Below are positions 56,211 to 64,000 of a stretch of DNA of 64,000 nt, piece after piece (the stretch's first letter is position 1; every line of letters begins with the position of its first letter). The stretch comes from DATFVA01 sp963774455 (GTDB lineage: Bacteria > Bacteroidota > Ignavibacteria > Ignavibacteriales > Ignavibacteriaceae). Both the position numbers and the translations under genes were made by a program. The stretch spans positions 186,001-250,000 of the forward strand of contig CAVZFD010000005.1 in the NCBI GenBank assembly GCA_963774455.1, given 5' to 3'. The notes under the pieces were generated by a model. The model had not been told where the DNA came from. It saw only the letters and a program-made list of their open reading frames with translations, and did not search any database.

Positions 56211-56781
56211 AACTGATATTCTTGATATCTTCAAAAAAACCGGGGCTTTACTCCAGGGACATTTTCTTCTAACATCCGGAAGGCACAGCAATAGGTACTT
56301 CCAGTGTGCCAAAGTACTTCAGTATCCCGAATATACAGAGCAGGTATGCCGCATTATCGCAGACTTTTTTAAGAACTTTGAAATAGAGACAGTTATTTCG
56401 CCTGCTATGGGAGGAATCATTGTCGGGCAGGAAGTTGCACGCCAACTGAATAAGAGATCCATCTTTGCAGAAAGAGAAGACAAGAAATTAACTCTGAGAA
56501 GAGGCTTCTCTATAGACAAAGGAGAGAAAGTATTAGTATGCGAGGATGTAGTCACTACAGGAGGATCTGTTTTCGAAGTAATAGATATCGTGAAAGAGCA
56601 GGGCGGGGAAGTTGTAGGAGTCGGCTACATTGTTGACCGCAGCAACGGGAAGGTCAATTTCGGATATCCTCAGAAGAGCACAATGAAGATGGAAGTTGTT
56701 TCCTATGCACCCGATGATTGTCCGTTTTGCAAAGAAAATATTCCTCTTGTCAAACAGGGATCAAGAAAAGTTATAGTCTGA
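56197..56781 (+). CDS. pyrE: Orotate phosphoribosyltransferase
   Basis: The 194-residue enzyme adds phosphoribose from PRPP to orotate in UMP synthesis. Motifs include GHFLLTSGRHSNRYFQCA, SPAMGGIIVGQEVAR and the PRPP loop VLVCEDVVTTGGSVFEV. The start is a GTG overlapping the TPR gene by 14 bp; no ATG precedes the conserved N-terminus. The C-terminal CPFCKENIPLVKQGSRK matches the longer, archaeal-like PyrE group. Confidence 0.94.
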   Translation: MISNETDILDIFKKTGALLQGHFLLTSGRHSNRYFQCAKVLQYPEYTEQVCRIIADFFKNFEIETVISPAMGGIIVGQEVARQLNKRSIFAEREDKKLTLRRGFSIDKGEKVLVCEDVVTTGGSVFEVIDIVKEQGGEVVGVGYIVDRSNGKVNFGYPQKSTMKMEVVSYAPDDCPFCKENIPLVKQGSRKVIV

Positions 56782-56827
56782 TTTTTTTTATTTTTGGATA
56801 TGTTAAAATTATTACTCCGGATTGACA

Positions 56828-58096
56828 ATGAAAACCATTCTTATTTTTCTGTTTGCATCATTTACCCTGTTTCCACAGGTTAATTTCGGTGATTATTTTA
56901 AGGATAAAACCCTCAGGGTAGATTATTTCCATACAGGTGATAGTCTTAATGATTCTTATTCAATAGATGAACTTAAAGAAGAGCCTTACTGGGGCGGATC
57001 AAAAACAAACCTTATCGACACTTTTAATTACGGACACTATGAAGTAAAGGTTTACGATCAGGAGGAAAATAAGCTGATCTTTTCTCATACTTATTCAACG
57101 TTATTTGATGAGTGGCAGACAACTGATGAAGCCAAACATACTACAAAAACATTCAGTGAAACTGTCACTATGCCCTTCCCGAAAGAGAAAATAAGGATTG
57201 AATTCTACAGCCGTGATAAGATGAATGCTCTGAGCAAGAAATTCGAATACAATGTCGATCCGGGTAATTACTTTATTTCACCCGAGAGACATCTTGAATA
57301 TCCCTCGTTTAAAGTGGTGCACAATGGTGATCTTGCAGTTAAGGTGGATATAGTAATGCTTCCCGAAGGCTATACCAAAGATGAGATGGATGACTTTAAG
57401 TCCGATTGTAAGAAATTTGCAGACTATCTTTTTAATGCATCTCCTTATTCTGAAAATAAGGACAAGTTTAATATATGGGGAGTAGAAGCTCCCTCGCCTG
57501 AAGAAGGGACTGATATACCTGCAGATGGAACATGGAATAAAACGCTGATGAATACTCAGTTCTATACTTTCGATCTTGAGAGATATTTAATGACATCGGA
57601 TTATAAATCTGTACGCGATCTGGCTGCAAATGCTCCGTACGACCAGATATATATACTGGTCAATTCTGATAAATACGGCGGCGGTTCTATTTATAATTAC
57701 TATTCAGTTTGCGTTAACAATAATATGTTCAGCGAATACGTATTTTCTCACGAATTCGGACATGGCTTTGCTTTCCTTGCAGACGAATACTACACATCGG
57801 ATGTAGCTTACAATGATTTTTACCCTCTGAATGTTGAACCCCTTGAACCAAACATTACTACACTGGTCGACTTTGGATCAAAATGGAAAGATATGGTAGA
57901 TGAGGATACGCCTATACCTACTCCTGCTACTTCAAAATACTCAGATATAGTTGGAGTTTTTGAAGGTGGCGGTTATGTTGCGAAAGGTGTTTACCGGCCT
58001 ATGGAGGACTGCAGTATGAAAACCGCTACGGTGAATAATTTTTGTCCCGTCTGCAAACGGGCAATCCAGCAAATGATTGATTTTTTAACTAATTGA
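56828..58096 (+). CDS. Secreted M64-family zinc metallopeptidase
   Basis: The protein (422 residues from the ATG at 56828; a TTG two codons earlier is less likely) has a signal peptide (MKTILIFLFASFTLFPQ). An N-terminal beta domain and a catalytic domain follow, with the zinc motif SHEFGHGFAFLADEYY and the upstream segment VDIVMLPEGYTKDEMDDF. This is the IgA-peptidase M64 family. In a free-living bacterium it is more likely a general secreted protease. No type IX sorting domain is seen. Confidence 0.87.
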   Translation: MKTILIFLFASFTLFPQVNFGDYFKDKTLRVDYFHTGDSLNDSYSIDELKEEPYWGGSKTNLIDTFNYGHYEVKVYDQEENKLIFSHTYSTLFDEWQTTDEAKHTTKTFSETVTMPFPKEKIRIEFYSRDKMNALSKKFEYNVDPGNYFISPERHLEYPSFKVVHNGDLAVKVDIVMLPEGYTKDEMDDFKSDCKKFADYLFNASPYSENKDKFNIWGVEAPSPEEGTDIPADGTWNKTLMNTQFYTFDLERYLMTSDYKSVRDLAANAPYDQIYILVNSDKYGGGSIYNYYSVCVNNNMFSEYVFSHEFGHGFAFLADEYYTSDVAYNDFYPLNVEPLEPNITTLVDFGSKWKDMVDEDTPIPTPATSKYSDIVGVFEGGGYVAKGVYRPMEDCSMKTATVNNFCPVCKRAIQQMIDFLTN

Positions 58097-58224
58097 GAAT
58101 TGAGTGAATTGAGCGGATTTAGCGAATAATTTCGTAAATTCGTCAACTCATTAATTTGCTAATTTTTTAATCCGTGAATTCGCTCAATTCGCAAATTCGC
58201 TAAATTCTTAATTCGCAAAATTCA
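58092..58224. repeat. Inverted GCGAATT-rich intergenic repeat
   Basis: The gap between the M64 peptidase and the next phosphatase is filled with words such as GAATTGAGCGGATTTAGCG. These reappear in inverted form in the second half (CGCTCAATTCGCAAATTCGC), allowing a long imperfect hairpin. The word family also occurs at 45800-45856. Confidence 0.5.
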
Positions 58225-58228
58225 TTCT

Positions 58229-59455
58229 ATGGATCAGAGAAAACTATATAAAACAGTAGAGACAATAGCATCCCAGAAATTCCCTTCAGAAGAAAGTATG
58301 CTGATTGAGGTTTTGAACCAGATAATTTCTAATGAACAGATTGATGTGAACGGAGGCAGGCTTTGGAAGTTAAAAGTCGATGAAGGAGGCTATGCATTAT
58401 TATACCAGACCGGTTCAGTAGATGTAATACACCCGGATTTCAGAATATTGATAAGTGAATACCCGGTTTTCGATTTTATTGCTAAAGAACGGACAGTATT
58501 AGGAAACGAGACAAACGAGATTCTCAGGAAGAAAGGTATATTCAAATACTCTGCATCAGGGGTCGGTGATAAAATAAAGTTGAACGACAAACCCTACTAC
58601 GAATATCTGCTTGCACTGAACAGCGAGAACATCGATGAGGATTTTAGAATTACACTTAACATAATTGCTACTGCGTTAACCTCCCGCATTAAACAAAGAA
58701 GAGCTGCCTCTTCGGTTCACCATCTCAAAGCTGATCTTGATAAAGCAAGGGAACTGCAGAAAAGCATACTGCCTGAACACGAGTATCACTTCTTCGATTA
58801 TGAGTTATTCGGCGTTACAAATCCGGCTGAAATAGTAGGCGGCGACTTCTTTGATTACCTGGAAGTCGGGGAAGACCGGCTGGGTGTTACTGTAGGTGAC
58901 GCCGCCAGCAAAGGTGTTAGTGCATCGGCTGAAGCAATGTATATTTCAGGAGCCCTCAGGATGGCAAGCAACTTTGAGCTCAAAATATCCCCGATGATGA
59001 AGAGGATGAACGAGCTTGTCAATAAAATCTTTGCGGACGATAAGTTTGCCTCACTCTTTTATGGTGAACTTTCACCCGATCAGAGCGGATTATTTTTATA
59101 CGCAAATGCCGGCCACAACCCGCCGTTCTTCCTTAATTACAAGACTGATGAAATATTTGAGCTTGCTCCCACAGGACCGGTACTGGGTCCTACTCCTCAT
59201 GGGAAATATATAGTTGATAATATCAACTTCCGGAAGAATGACATCCTTCTTATTTATTCGGACGGTGTGACTGAATCTGCTGATGAGAATTTTGATTTGT
59301 ACGGAGAGGACCGGCTTAAAAAACTACTTGTAAGCGTAAAGGATAAAACACCAAGGGAGATAACCTATGCAATCCTCGAAGATGTAATAAAGTTCTCGAA
59401 AAGCGGTCAGTATTCCGATGATAAGACCCTGGTTGTAATCAAGAAAAATAATTGA
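58229..59455 (+). CDS. Soluble SpoIIE/RsbU-type PP2C phosphatase
   Basis: The 408-residue protein has a divergent, GAF-like N-terminal domain (about 15-165), a coiled-coil linker (HLKADLDKARELQKSILP) and a PP2C domain. The PP2C motifs are VGGDFFDYL, GDAASKGVSASAEAM, NAGHNPPFFL, IYSDGVTESAD and SDDKTLVVIKK. The usual DVSGKG is DAASKG here, but the metal-binding aspartates remain. It is the fourth SpoIIE protein of the window and lies far from the other three, with no STAS or kinase partner adjacent. Confidence 0.88.
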   Translation: MDQRKLYKTVETIASQKFPSEESMLIEVLNQIISNEQIDVNGGRLWKLKVDEGGYALLYQTGSVDVIHPDFRILISEYPVFDFIAKERTVLGNETNEILRKKGIFKYSASGVGDKIKLNDKPYYEYLLALNSENIDEDFRITLNIIATALTSRIKQRRAASSVHHLKADLDKARELQKSILPEHEYHFFDYELFGVTNPAEIVGGDFFDYLEVGEDRLGVTVGDAASKGVSASAEAMYISGALRMASNFELKISPMMKRMNELVNKIFADDKFASLFYGELSPDQSGLFLYANAGHNPPFFLNYKTDEIFELAPTGPVLGPTPHGKYIVDNINFRKNDILLIYSDGVTESADENFDLYGEDRLKKLLVSVKDKTPREITYAILEDVIKFSKSGQYSDDKTLVVIKKNN

Positions 59456-59550
59456 TCTGAATAACAACTGCTGAACTCCTGCCCCGGGTTCAAGGAAATT
59501 TTCCTCCGAAATGGTTATTATTTAATACCAGATTTCAAAAAGGTTGAATA

Positions 59551-60915
59551 ATGATCAAATCTATAAACCCCGCAACAGAAGAAGAAATAAAAGCTTACGA
59601 AGAAATGGACCTTGACCAGGTTTCTAAAATCATATCGTCAGCAGACCGTGATTATTGTGAATGGCGAAGATCATCTTTCAGCACAAGATCTCAGATGATG
59701 AAGAAAGCGGGTGATCTTTTAAGAGAAGACAAAGAGAAGTATTCACGTTTAATGACCGAAGAAATGGGGAAGCCTATTGTACAATCTCGCTCTGAAGTAG
59801 AAAAATGTGCCTGGCTATGCGACTACTTTGCTGAGAACGGCGAGGAATTCCTGAAAGATAAAATAATAGAAAGTGATGCCTCAAAAAGTTTTGTAACGTT
59901 CCAGCCCCTGGGAGTAGTACTGGCAGTAATGCCCTGGAACTTCCCCTATTGGCAGGTCTTCAGATTTGCTGTTCCGGGGCTGATGGCCGGTAATGCAGGC
60001 GTATTGAAGCATGCATCAAATGTTACCGGATGCGCTCTTGCAATCGAGGAAGTATTCAGGGAAGCGGGTTTCCCGGAAAACCTTTTCAGAACGCTCATAG
60101 TTTCATCGAAAAAAATGGATAAGGTGATCGAAATTGAAAAGATCAGGGCCGTAACGTTAACCGGAAGCGTACCTGCAGGAAAAGCGGTTGCTTCCAAAGC
60201 TGGTTCGCTTATAAAGAAAACCGTGCTTGAACTTGGAGGAAGTGATCCTTATGTAGTGCTGGAAGATGCTGATCTTGATGCCGCCGCCGATACCTGTGTG
60301 ACATCCAGGCTGATCAATGGAGGACAGAGCTGCATTGCGGCAAAAAGGTTTATTATTGTTGAAGAAGTTTATGATAAGTTCAGGGACCTGTTTGTCGAGA
60401 AGATGAAAGCAAAAAAAATGGGCGATCCATTTGATGAATCGAATGATCTTGGTCCCCAGGCAAGAGAGAATCTGCGTGATGATCTGCATGATCAGATTAA
60501 GAAAAGTGTTGAGATTGGGGCGAAGCTGGTGCTTGGAGGGGAGATACCTGACAGGAAAGGAGCATACTACCCGCCGACAGTACTTGAGAATGTGGGACAG
60601 GGAATGCCGGCATACGATGATGAATTATTCGGACCTGCCGCATCACTGATCAGGGCGAAGGATGAGATAGAAGCCGTTAGGATTGCGAATGATTCGGTGT
60701 TCGGACTTGGAGCCGCAGTTTTCACAAATGATGTTAAAAGGGGCGAGAAAATAGCACGTGAAGAACTCAACGCAGGAAATTGCTTTGTGAACGCCTTCGT
60801 GAAATCCGACCCGAGGCTGCCATTCGGCGGAGTAAAAGAATCAGGTTACGGCAGGGAGTTATCCTGGTTCGGTATCCACGAATTTGTGAATATTAAAACA
60901 GTGTATGTGAAATAG
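59551..60915 (+). CDS. gabD: NAD(P)-dependent succinate-semialdehyde dehydrogenase
   Basis: The 454-residue aldehyde dehydrogenase starts SINPATEEEIKAYEEM, as in the short SSADH group. It has MPWNFPYWQVFRFAVPGL, LTGSVPAGKAVAS, the general base in VLELGGSDPYVV, the catalytic cysteine in NGGQSCIAAKRF and PFGGVKESGYGREL. It oxidises succinate semialdehyde to succinate; other aldehydes are possible. No GABA aminotransferase is adjacent. Confidence 0.9.
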   Translation: MIKSINPATEEEIKAYEEMDLDQVSKIISSADRDYCEWRRSSFSTRSQMMKKAGDLLREDKEKYSRLMTEEMGKPIVQSRSEVEKCAWLCDYFAENGEEFLKDKIIESDASKSFVTFQPLGVVLAVMPWNFPYWQVFRFAVPGLMAGNAGVLKHASNVTGCALAIEEVFREAGFPENLFRTLIVSSKKMDKVIEIEKIRAVTLTGSVPAGKAVASKAGSLIKKTVLELGGSDPYVVLEDADLDAAADTCVTSRLINGGQSCIAAKRFIIVEEVYDKFRDLFVEKMKAKKMGDPFDESNDLGPQARENLRDDLHDQIKKSVEIGAKLVLGGEIPDRKGAYYPPTVLENVGQGMPAYDDELFGPAASLIRAKDEIEAVRIANDSVFGLGAAVFTNDVKRGEKIAREELNAGNCFVNAFVKSDPRLPFGGVKESGYGRELSWFGIHEFVNIKTVYVK

Positions 60916-60957
60916 CATAGCTCAGAGAGCTAAGAGCAAAGCTTGGGTTCAACAAGG

Positions 60958-60999
60958 TAATCTGCAATCTGCAATTTTCAATCTGCAATTTTCAATTTT
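60958..60999. repeat. AATCTGCAAT/TTTTCAATC intergenic repeat
   Basis: Words of the form AATCTGCAATTTTCAATC repeat about three times just after the dehydrogenase gene. It is similar in style to other low-complexity gaps in this window. Confidence 0.45.
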
Positions 61000-61005
61000 A
61001 ACTAA

Positions 61006-61141
61006 TCACACTCCTACGTCGTTCCAGTTGTTATAGTCGGGACCTTTGTTCTTCATCGCGGAAAGGGTCTCAATTGGTTTACTCGTCATTTCTTCTGGCA
61101 GTCCATTTATTATCTTTCGGCATCACATATATCTTATTCAT
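61006..61141 (-). pseudogene. Small DUF2188-like protein gene split by a frameshift
   Basis: A leftward frame starts at 61141 behind a strong AAGGAG site and reads MNKIYVMPKDNKWTARRNDE before a stop at 61079-61081. The frame one base along continues KPIETLSAMKNKGPDYNNW to a stop at 61006. Removing one base near 61082 gives a 46-residue protein whose first half resembles DUF2188 proteins (VMPKDNKWTARR). The second frame also has its own ATG at 61089. It could be a decayed gene, an assembly error, or two tiny overlapping genes. Confidence 0.5.
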
Positions 61142-61205
61142 TGTCACTCCTTTTTGTAGAAATCTTAAAGAATAAATTATATCTTAACAGTGAGGTTTAT
61201 CATTT

Positions 61206-62516
61206 ATGCAGGATACATTAAAACTTCTACCTGAATATTTATTAAAAAATGATACTGCACTGACTTCAGAAGACCTGTTTATACTGATTCAGAAGCTGGG
61301 TGTAGCTATTCTTATAGGATTGCTGATAGGTCTTGAAAGAGAGCATTCACGTCCCCACGATGAAAAAATGTTCGCCGGTGTAAGAACTACTCCTTTGATA
61401 GCTTTACTTGGTTTCGTCGCTGGACTTGTAGCCTCGTTCACATCTTATTGGGTCTATATTGCAATATTTGCGGGATTTGCTTCACTGGTAGTTACTTCTC
61501 ACATGTTCTCGGCAAAATCCGGCAGACCCGGGGGTACGTCAGAGGTAGCTCTCCTGATAGTATTTCTGCTTGGCTCTGTAGTTTATTTCAACTTAATAAT
61601 ACTTGCTGCTATAATTGCGGTAATTGTTACCCTGTTCCTCACACTTAAAATACAGTTGCATGAATTTGTAGGAAAAGTAAGTGAAGAGGATTTATATGCT
61701 ACTCTTAAGCTTGCTATAATCACCGTTATCGTTCTCCCGCTGCTTCCGGATAAAACCTATGGACCATTCGATGTATTAAATCCAAGGCTAATCTGGTATA
61801 TGGTAATACTCGTTAGCGGGATCAGTTTTGTGGGATATGTGCTGATTAAGGTCTTCGGTGAAGGGAAAGGGATATTCATAACAGGTCTGCTCGGGGGAAT
61901 GGTTTCAAGCACGGCTGTGACTTTTGCCCTATCTAAAAAAAGTAAAGAGAATAGTCCGCTTTCACCAGAATATGGTGTTGGAATACTTTTGGCGTCTACG
62001 ATTATGTATTTAAGGGTTTTTATAGTTGTGCTGATTTTGAACAGTAAGCTTATTGAAGTTCTATGGCTCCCGCTCTTAGTTTTTAGCATTGCAGGATTGG
62101 TGATCAGTTTAATAATGTCGAAGAAATTTACAAATGGTAAACACGGTGCTATCGAATTGAATAATCCGTTCAGGTTAAAACCGGCAATATTATTTGGTGT
62201 AATCTTCGGGATTGTGATATTTGCAGCAAAGGCGGCACAAGTGTATCTCGGTTCCGGAGGACTTTATGCAGCAAGCGCATTGGCAGGACTGACAAGTGTG
62301 GATGCTATAGTACTTTCACTTGCAAAACTTGCGAGCGATAGTGTAACTTCAGAGGTAGCTATGACTGCTGTTATCATTGCGACCATATCCAACAACATAG
62401 TTAAGGCGGTTATTTCTGCTGCCTGGGGATCCAGGGAGTTAAGAAAGTATACTTATACCGGGCTGGGGATCCTATCGGCGATATCTGTGATTTACCTGGG
62501 GTTTGTATGGATATAA
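61206..62516 (+). CDS. MgtC/SapB-DUF4010 family membrane protein
   Basis: The 436-residue protein has about eleven hydrophobic segments. The N-terminal part (AILIGLLIGLEREHSRP, GVRTTPLIALLGFVAG) matches MgtC/SapB. The C-terminal half (GLLGGMVSSTAVTFALSKKS, LAGLTSVDAIVLSLAKLA) matches DUF4010. Its transported ion or regulatory role is unknown; MgtC relatives are linked to magnesium and virulence. A terminator follows. Confidence 0.85.
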   Translation: MQDTLKLLPEYLLKNDTALTSEDLFILIQKLGVAILIGLLIGLEREHSRPHDEKMFAGVRTTPLIALLGFVAGLVASFTSYWVYIAIFAGFASLVVTSHMFSAKSGRPGGTSEVALLIVFLLGSVVYFNLIILAAIIAVIVTLFLTLKIQLHEFVGKVSEEDLYATLKLAIITVIVLPLLPDKTYGPFDVLNPRLIWYMVILVSGISFVGYVLIKVFGEGKGIFITGLLGGMVSSTAVTFALSKKSKENSPLSPEYGVGILLASTIMYLRVFIVVLILNSKLIEVLWLPLLVFSIAGLVISLIMSKKFTNGKHGAIELNNPFRLKPAILFGVIFGIVIFAAKAAQVYLGSGGLYAASALAGLTSVDAIVLSLAKLASDSVTSEVAMTAVIIATISNNIVKAVISAAWGSRELRKYTYTGLGILSAISVIYLGFVWI

Positions 62517-62561
62517 AAAGATTGCTTTCGCTCGAAACGTTGTTTGTAATGAAGGTTAAGT

Positions 62562-62585
62562 GAAGGGATTGCTTCGCAATGACGG
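62562..62585. repeat. Short GGATTGCTTCGCAATGACGG palindromic repeat
   Basis: The sequence contains the small hairpin ATTGC-TTC-GCAAT followed by GACGGG. The word is common as a dispersed intergenic repeat in bacteria; a partial relative (GATTGCTTTCGCTCGAAACG) lies 40 bp upstream. Confidence 0.4.
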
Positions 62586-62613
62586 GACAAAGAGGCTTGT
62601 ACGTAAGGAAGAT

Positions 62614-62654
62614 AAAAGAGGCTGAGTTAACACTTCAACCCAGCCTCTTTTTTT
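62614..62654 (+). terminator. Terminator after the MgtC-like gene
   Basis: A 15-bp near-perfect stem pairs 62614-62628 (AAAAGAGGCTGAGTT) with 62637-62651 and is followed by a T-tract. It may also serve the lipoprotein gene converging from the right. Confidence 0.85.
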
Positions 62655-62669
62655 GTGTGAGGTTATTTC

Positions 62670-63173
62670 TTAATAATTATCCTTATTAGCCTTCATGTGA
62701 TCTAGTACATTGTTCCATGACTGCTCTACATCATTCCAGTTCTGCCTTACGTTTGTCTGGAACTTATCCCAGTTGTCTTTTGAGGTATTGTCAATTTTAT
62801 CTACTTCATTTTTCAGCTTATCTCTTTTATCTTTAAGAGCTTTTATCTGATTGTTATACCAGTCCTTTGACTGCTGACTTGCATTATCTGCTTTGTCCTG
62901 CATATTATCTATCCTGTCGTTAAGATTATCTATCGCATCATTAAGATCGTCCTTAAGCTCATCTCTCTGATCGTATGTATAATCTTTATTGTAATTGAAG
63001 ATAACGACTGGTTGATTCCCTTCTGCATTTGGATTCGTACTGGGATTCGGTTTTTGATTCATGGTCGTCCCGTCAGTGTTAGTACGGTTCTCGTTGCTTC
63101 TGTCAGAGCAAGAGGTGAATATGAACACCATAAACACGCTTACCACGAGTGATAAAACAATTTTCCTATTCAT
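62670..63173 (-). CDS. Lipoprotein with coiled-coil domain
   Basis: The 167-residue protein has a lipoprotein signal (VFMVFIFTSC, lipid-modified Cys22), an Asn/Thr-rich spacer (about 25-55), and a long helical region (DLNDAIDNLNDRIDNMQDKA, ALKDKRDKLKNEVDKIDN). No known family is certain. It sits 36 bp after the 49-residue membrane protein gene on the same strand. This pairing of a small stress-type membrane protein with a helical lipoprotein suggests an envelope-stress role, which is inference. Confidence 0.8.
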   Translation of the reverse strand: MNRKIVLSLVVSVFMVFIFTSCSDRSNENRTNTDGTTMNQKPNPSTNPNAEGNQPVVIFNYNKDYTYDQRDELKDDLNDAIDNLNDRIDNMQDKADNASQQSKDWYNNQIKALKDKRDKLKNEVDKIDNTSKDNWDKFQTNVRQNWNDVEQSWNNVLDHMKANKDNY

Positions 63174-63209
63174 AATTTTTCCTATCCTGTTAATTAATAA
63201 TTCTTTGAT

Positions 63210-63359
63210 TTATAATATTCTTCGTCCCTGTATCAACCTGATTATAAGAACGATAACGGCAATAACTAATAAAACGTGGATAAAGCCGCCAAGTGTATAG
63301 GCCGTTACTACTCCCAGCAGCCAGAGGATCAGAAGGATCACAATAATTGTCCACAGCAT
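63210..63359 (-). CDS. Lmo0937-family (DUF5670) small membrane protein
   Basis: The 49-residue frame begins MLWTIIVILLILWLLGVVT and ends RLIQGRRIL, with YTLGGFIHVLLVIAVIVLI between. This is the full typical pattern of the lmo0937/DUF5670 family, two membrane helices around a glycine turn. GAGGAG lies 6 bp before the ATG. Function is not established; members often accompany stress-response genes. It is followed by the lipoprotein gene. Confidence 0.88.
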   Translation of the reverse strand: MLWTIIVILLILWLLGVVTAYTLGGFIHVLLVIAVIVLIIRLIQGRRIL

Positions 63360-63473
63360 GTTTACTCCTCAAAATGATTGTTTCTGATATGGCAACAAAA
63401 TATTGGTAGACAGCCCCATTCACTATTATTACAGTCACAGTAAAGCGATAGTGTGATCAAGAATGAAATGACC

Positions 63474-63498
63474 AAAACAGGAATTTATTTCCTGTTTT
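63474..63498. other. Hairpin in the divergent gap before truA
   Basis: A 10-bp perfect stem pairs 63474-63483 (AAAACAGGAA) with 63489-63498 (TTCCTGTTTT), with a 5-nt loop and short T/A runs on both sides. It looks like a bidirectional terminator but lies between divergent genes, about 48 bp before the truA start. It could be an operator or leader structure. Confidence 0.35.
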
Positions 63499-63545
63499 TG
63501 AATGATATAGTTATTTTTACTGCAATAATTTATCCTTAACGATCA

Positions 63546-64000
63546 TTGAACAATTATAAACTAATAATACAGTATGACGGAACCGGTTACTCCGGGTGGC
63601 AGATTCAGCAGGGCCAGATGACCGTCCAGCAGAAGATCACGGAATCAATTGAGATTATTATAAAGGAAAGTGTAAACCTGGTAGGATCAGGGAGAACTGA
63701 CACCGGCGTGCACGCGCTGGGGCAGACGGCTAACTTCAGGACAGGACAGGAAATCGATGAGCAAAGATTCCGTTATTCACTTAACTCCGTTCTGCCGAAG
63801 GATATTTCAATTATTAAAGCGGAAAAGGTTAAGCGAGAATTTTCACGCAAGGTTTGATGCAAGGAAACGATTGTATATTTACCTTATTTCTAAGTCTAAA
63901 TCCCCGTTTTATTATAAATATTCATGGTTCTATCATTTTAACATCGATTGTAAAGCGCTGAATGACCTTACTTTATCAATTTTGGGAAGACAGGATTTCA
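63546..64000 (+). CDS. truA: tRNA pseudouridine synthase A, frameshifted and cut by the window end
   Basis: TruA converts uridines 38-40 of the tRNA anticodon stem to pseudouridine. The first frame has YDGTGYSGWQIQ and the catalytic aspartate in GSGRTDTGVHALGQ. It ends early at 63857 after EKVKREFSRKV. The frame one base along, from about 63835, continues ENFHARFDARKRLYIYLISK to the window end, exactly as TruA should. One surplus A near 63829-63833 explains the break (EKVSENFHARFDA if removed). The start is TTG with a weak ribosome site. Confidence 0.85.

Noticed and set aside
58092..58224. Possible CRISPR array in the repetitive gap
   Set aside because: Units are too short, irregular and inverted, with no constant-length spacers and no cas genes nearby.
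60916..60957. tRNA-like stretch after the dehydrogenase gene
   Set aside because: No cloverleaf or T-loop consensus (GGTTCAANNCC) with matching arms could be built.

Overview
The window is a gene-dense chromosomal segment of moderately low GC from a Gram-negative bacterium. It most resembles the Ignavibacteria/Melioribacter branch of the Bacteroidota-Chlorobiota group. Four proteins end in type IX (Por) secretion sorting or FlgD-like domains, three of them with the NYPNPFNPTT opening typical of Ignavibacteria. There is also a PorZ-like propeller protein, separate secD and secF, NupC-type nucleoside uptake and many PAS/GAF/SpoIIE-phosphatase signalling proteins. Taxonomy is inferred from protein style only; no rRNA or tRNA gene was seen.

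Layout. 1-6.5 kb: tail of a ROK-family protein, then leftward genes for an ABC-F ATPase, a PorZ-like propeller protein, lumazine synthase (ribH), a PHP phosphoesterase and a Crp/Fnr regulator. 6.7-12.8 kb: rightward SurA/PpiD-like foldase, a frameshifted outer-membrane barrel, aroK, aroB, a 438-bp gap holding two related hairpin units, and nadA. 12.8-15.8 kb: leftward histidine kinase, purA and a STAS protein. 15.9-29.7 kb: a signalling block with an ECF sigma factor and membrane anti-sigma, then a partner-switching set (membrane GAF-SpoIIE phosphatase, STAS antagonist, RsbW-like kinase, GAF-GAF-SpoIIE, PDZ-membrane-GAF-SpoIIE), ending in a five-PAS hybrid kinase. 29.7-39.2 kb: a DUF72 protein, then leftward secD-secF, the nucleoside-salvage operon cdd-tdk-nupC-punA, and a glycosyltransferase/methyltransferase pair. 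39.6-47.2 kb: two paralogous secreted Asp-box (sialidase-like) proteins and a YCF48-like secreted protein. 47.3-48.7 kb: an IS110/IS1111-type insertion sequence. 48.8-52.5 kb: leftward floA, a repeat-containing membrane protein and a UvrD-type helicase. 52.8-64 kb: clpC, a pterin dehydratase, a TPR protein, pyrE, an M64 peptidase, a fourth SpoIIE phosphatase, a succinate-semialdehyde dehydrogenase, an MgtC/DUF4010 membrane protein, a lipoprotein plus a 49-residue membrane protein, and the start of truA.

The signalling genes form a plausible chain. Sensor-phosphatases would dephosphorylate STAS proteins, and the RsbW-like kinase would phosphorylate them; no sigma-B-type target lies in the window. 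The ECF sigma gene carries a sigma-E-like GGAACC-N16-GTCTAA sequence that runs into its own first ATG.

The points most worth a second look are five. (1) The IS110-type element has subterminal inverted repeats, and its downstream non-coding region contains a 13-nt match to the predicted circle junction. (2) Two related hairpin units, with a compensatory base-pair change, lie between aroB and nadA. (3) The phosphatase/partner-switching cluster is unusually dense. (4) Four genes are each broken by one surplus base, which suggests either assembly errors or decay. (5) A hairpin-forming intergenic repeat with covariation lies near 55.5 kb.
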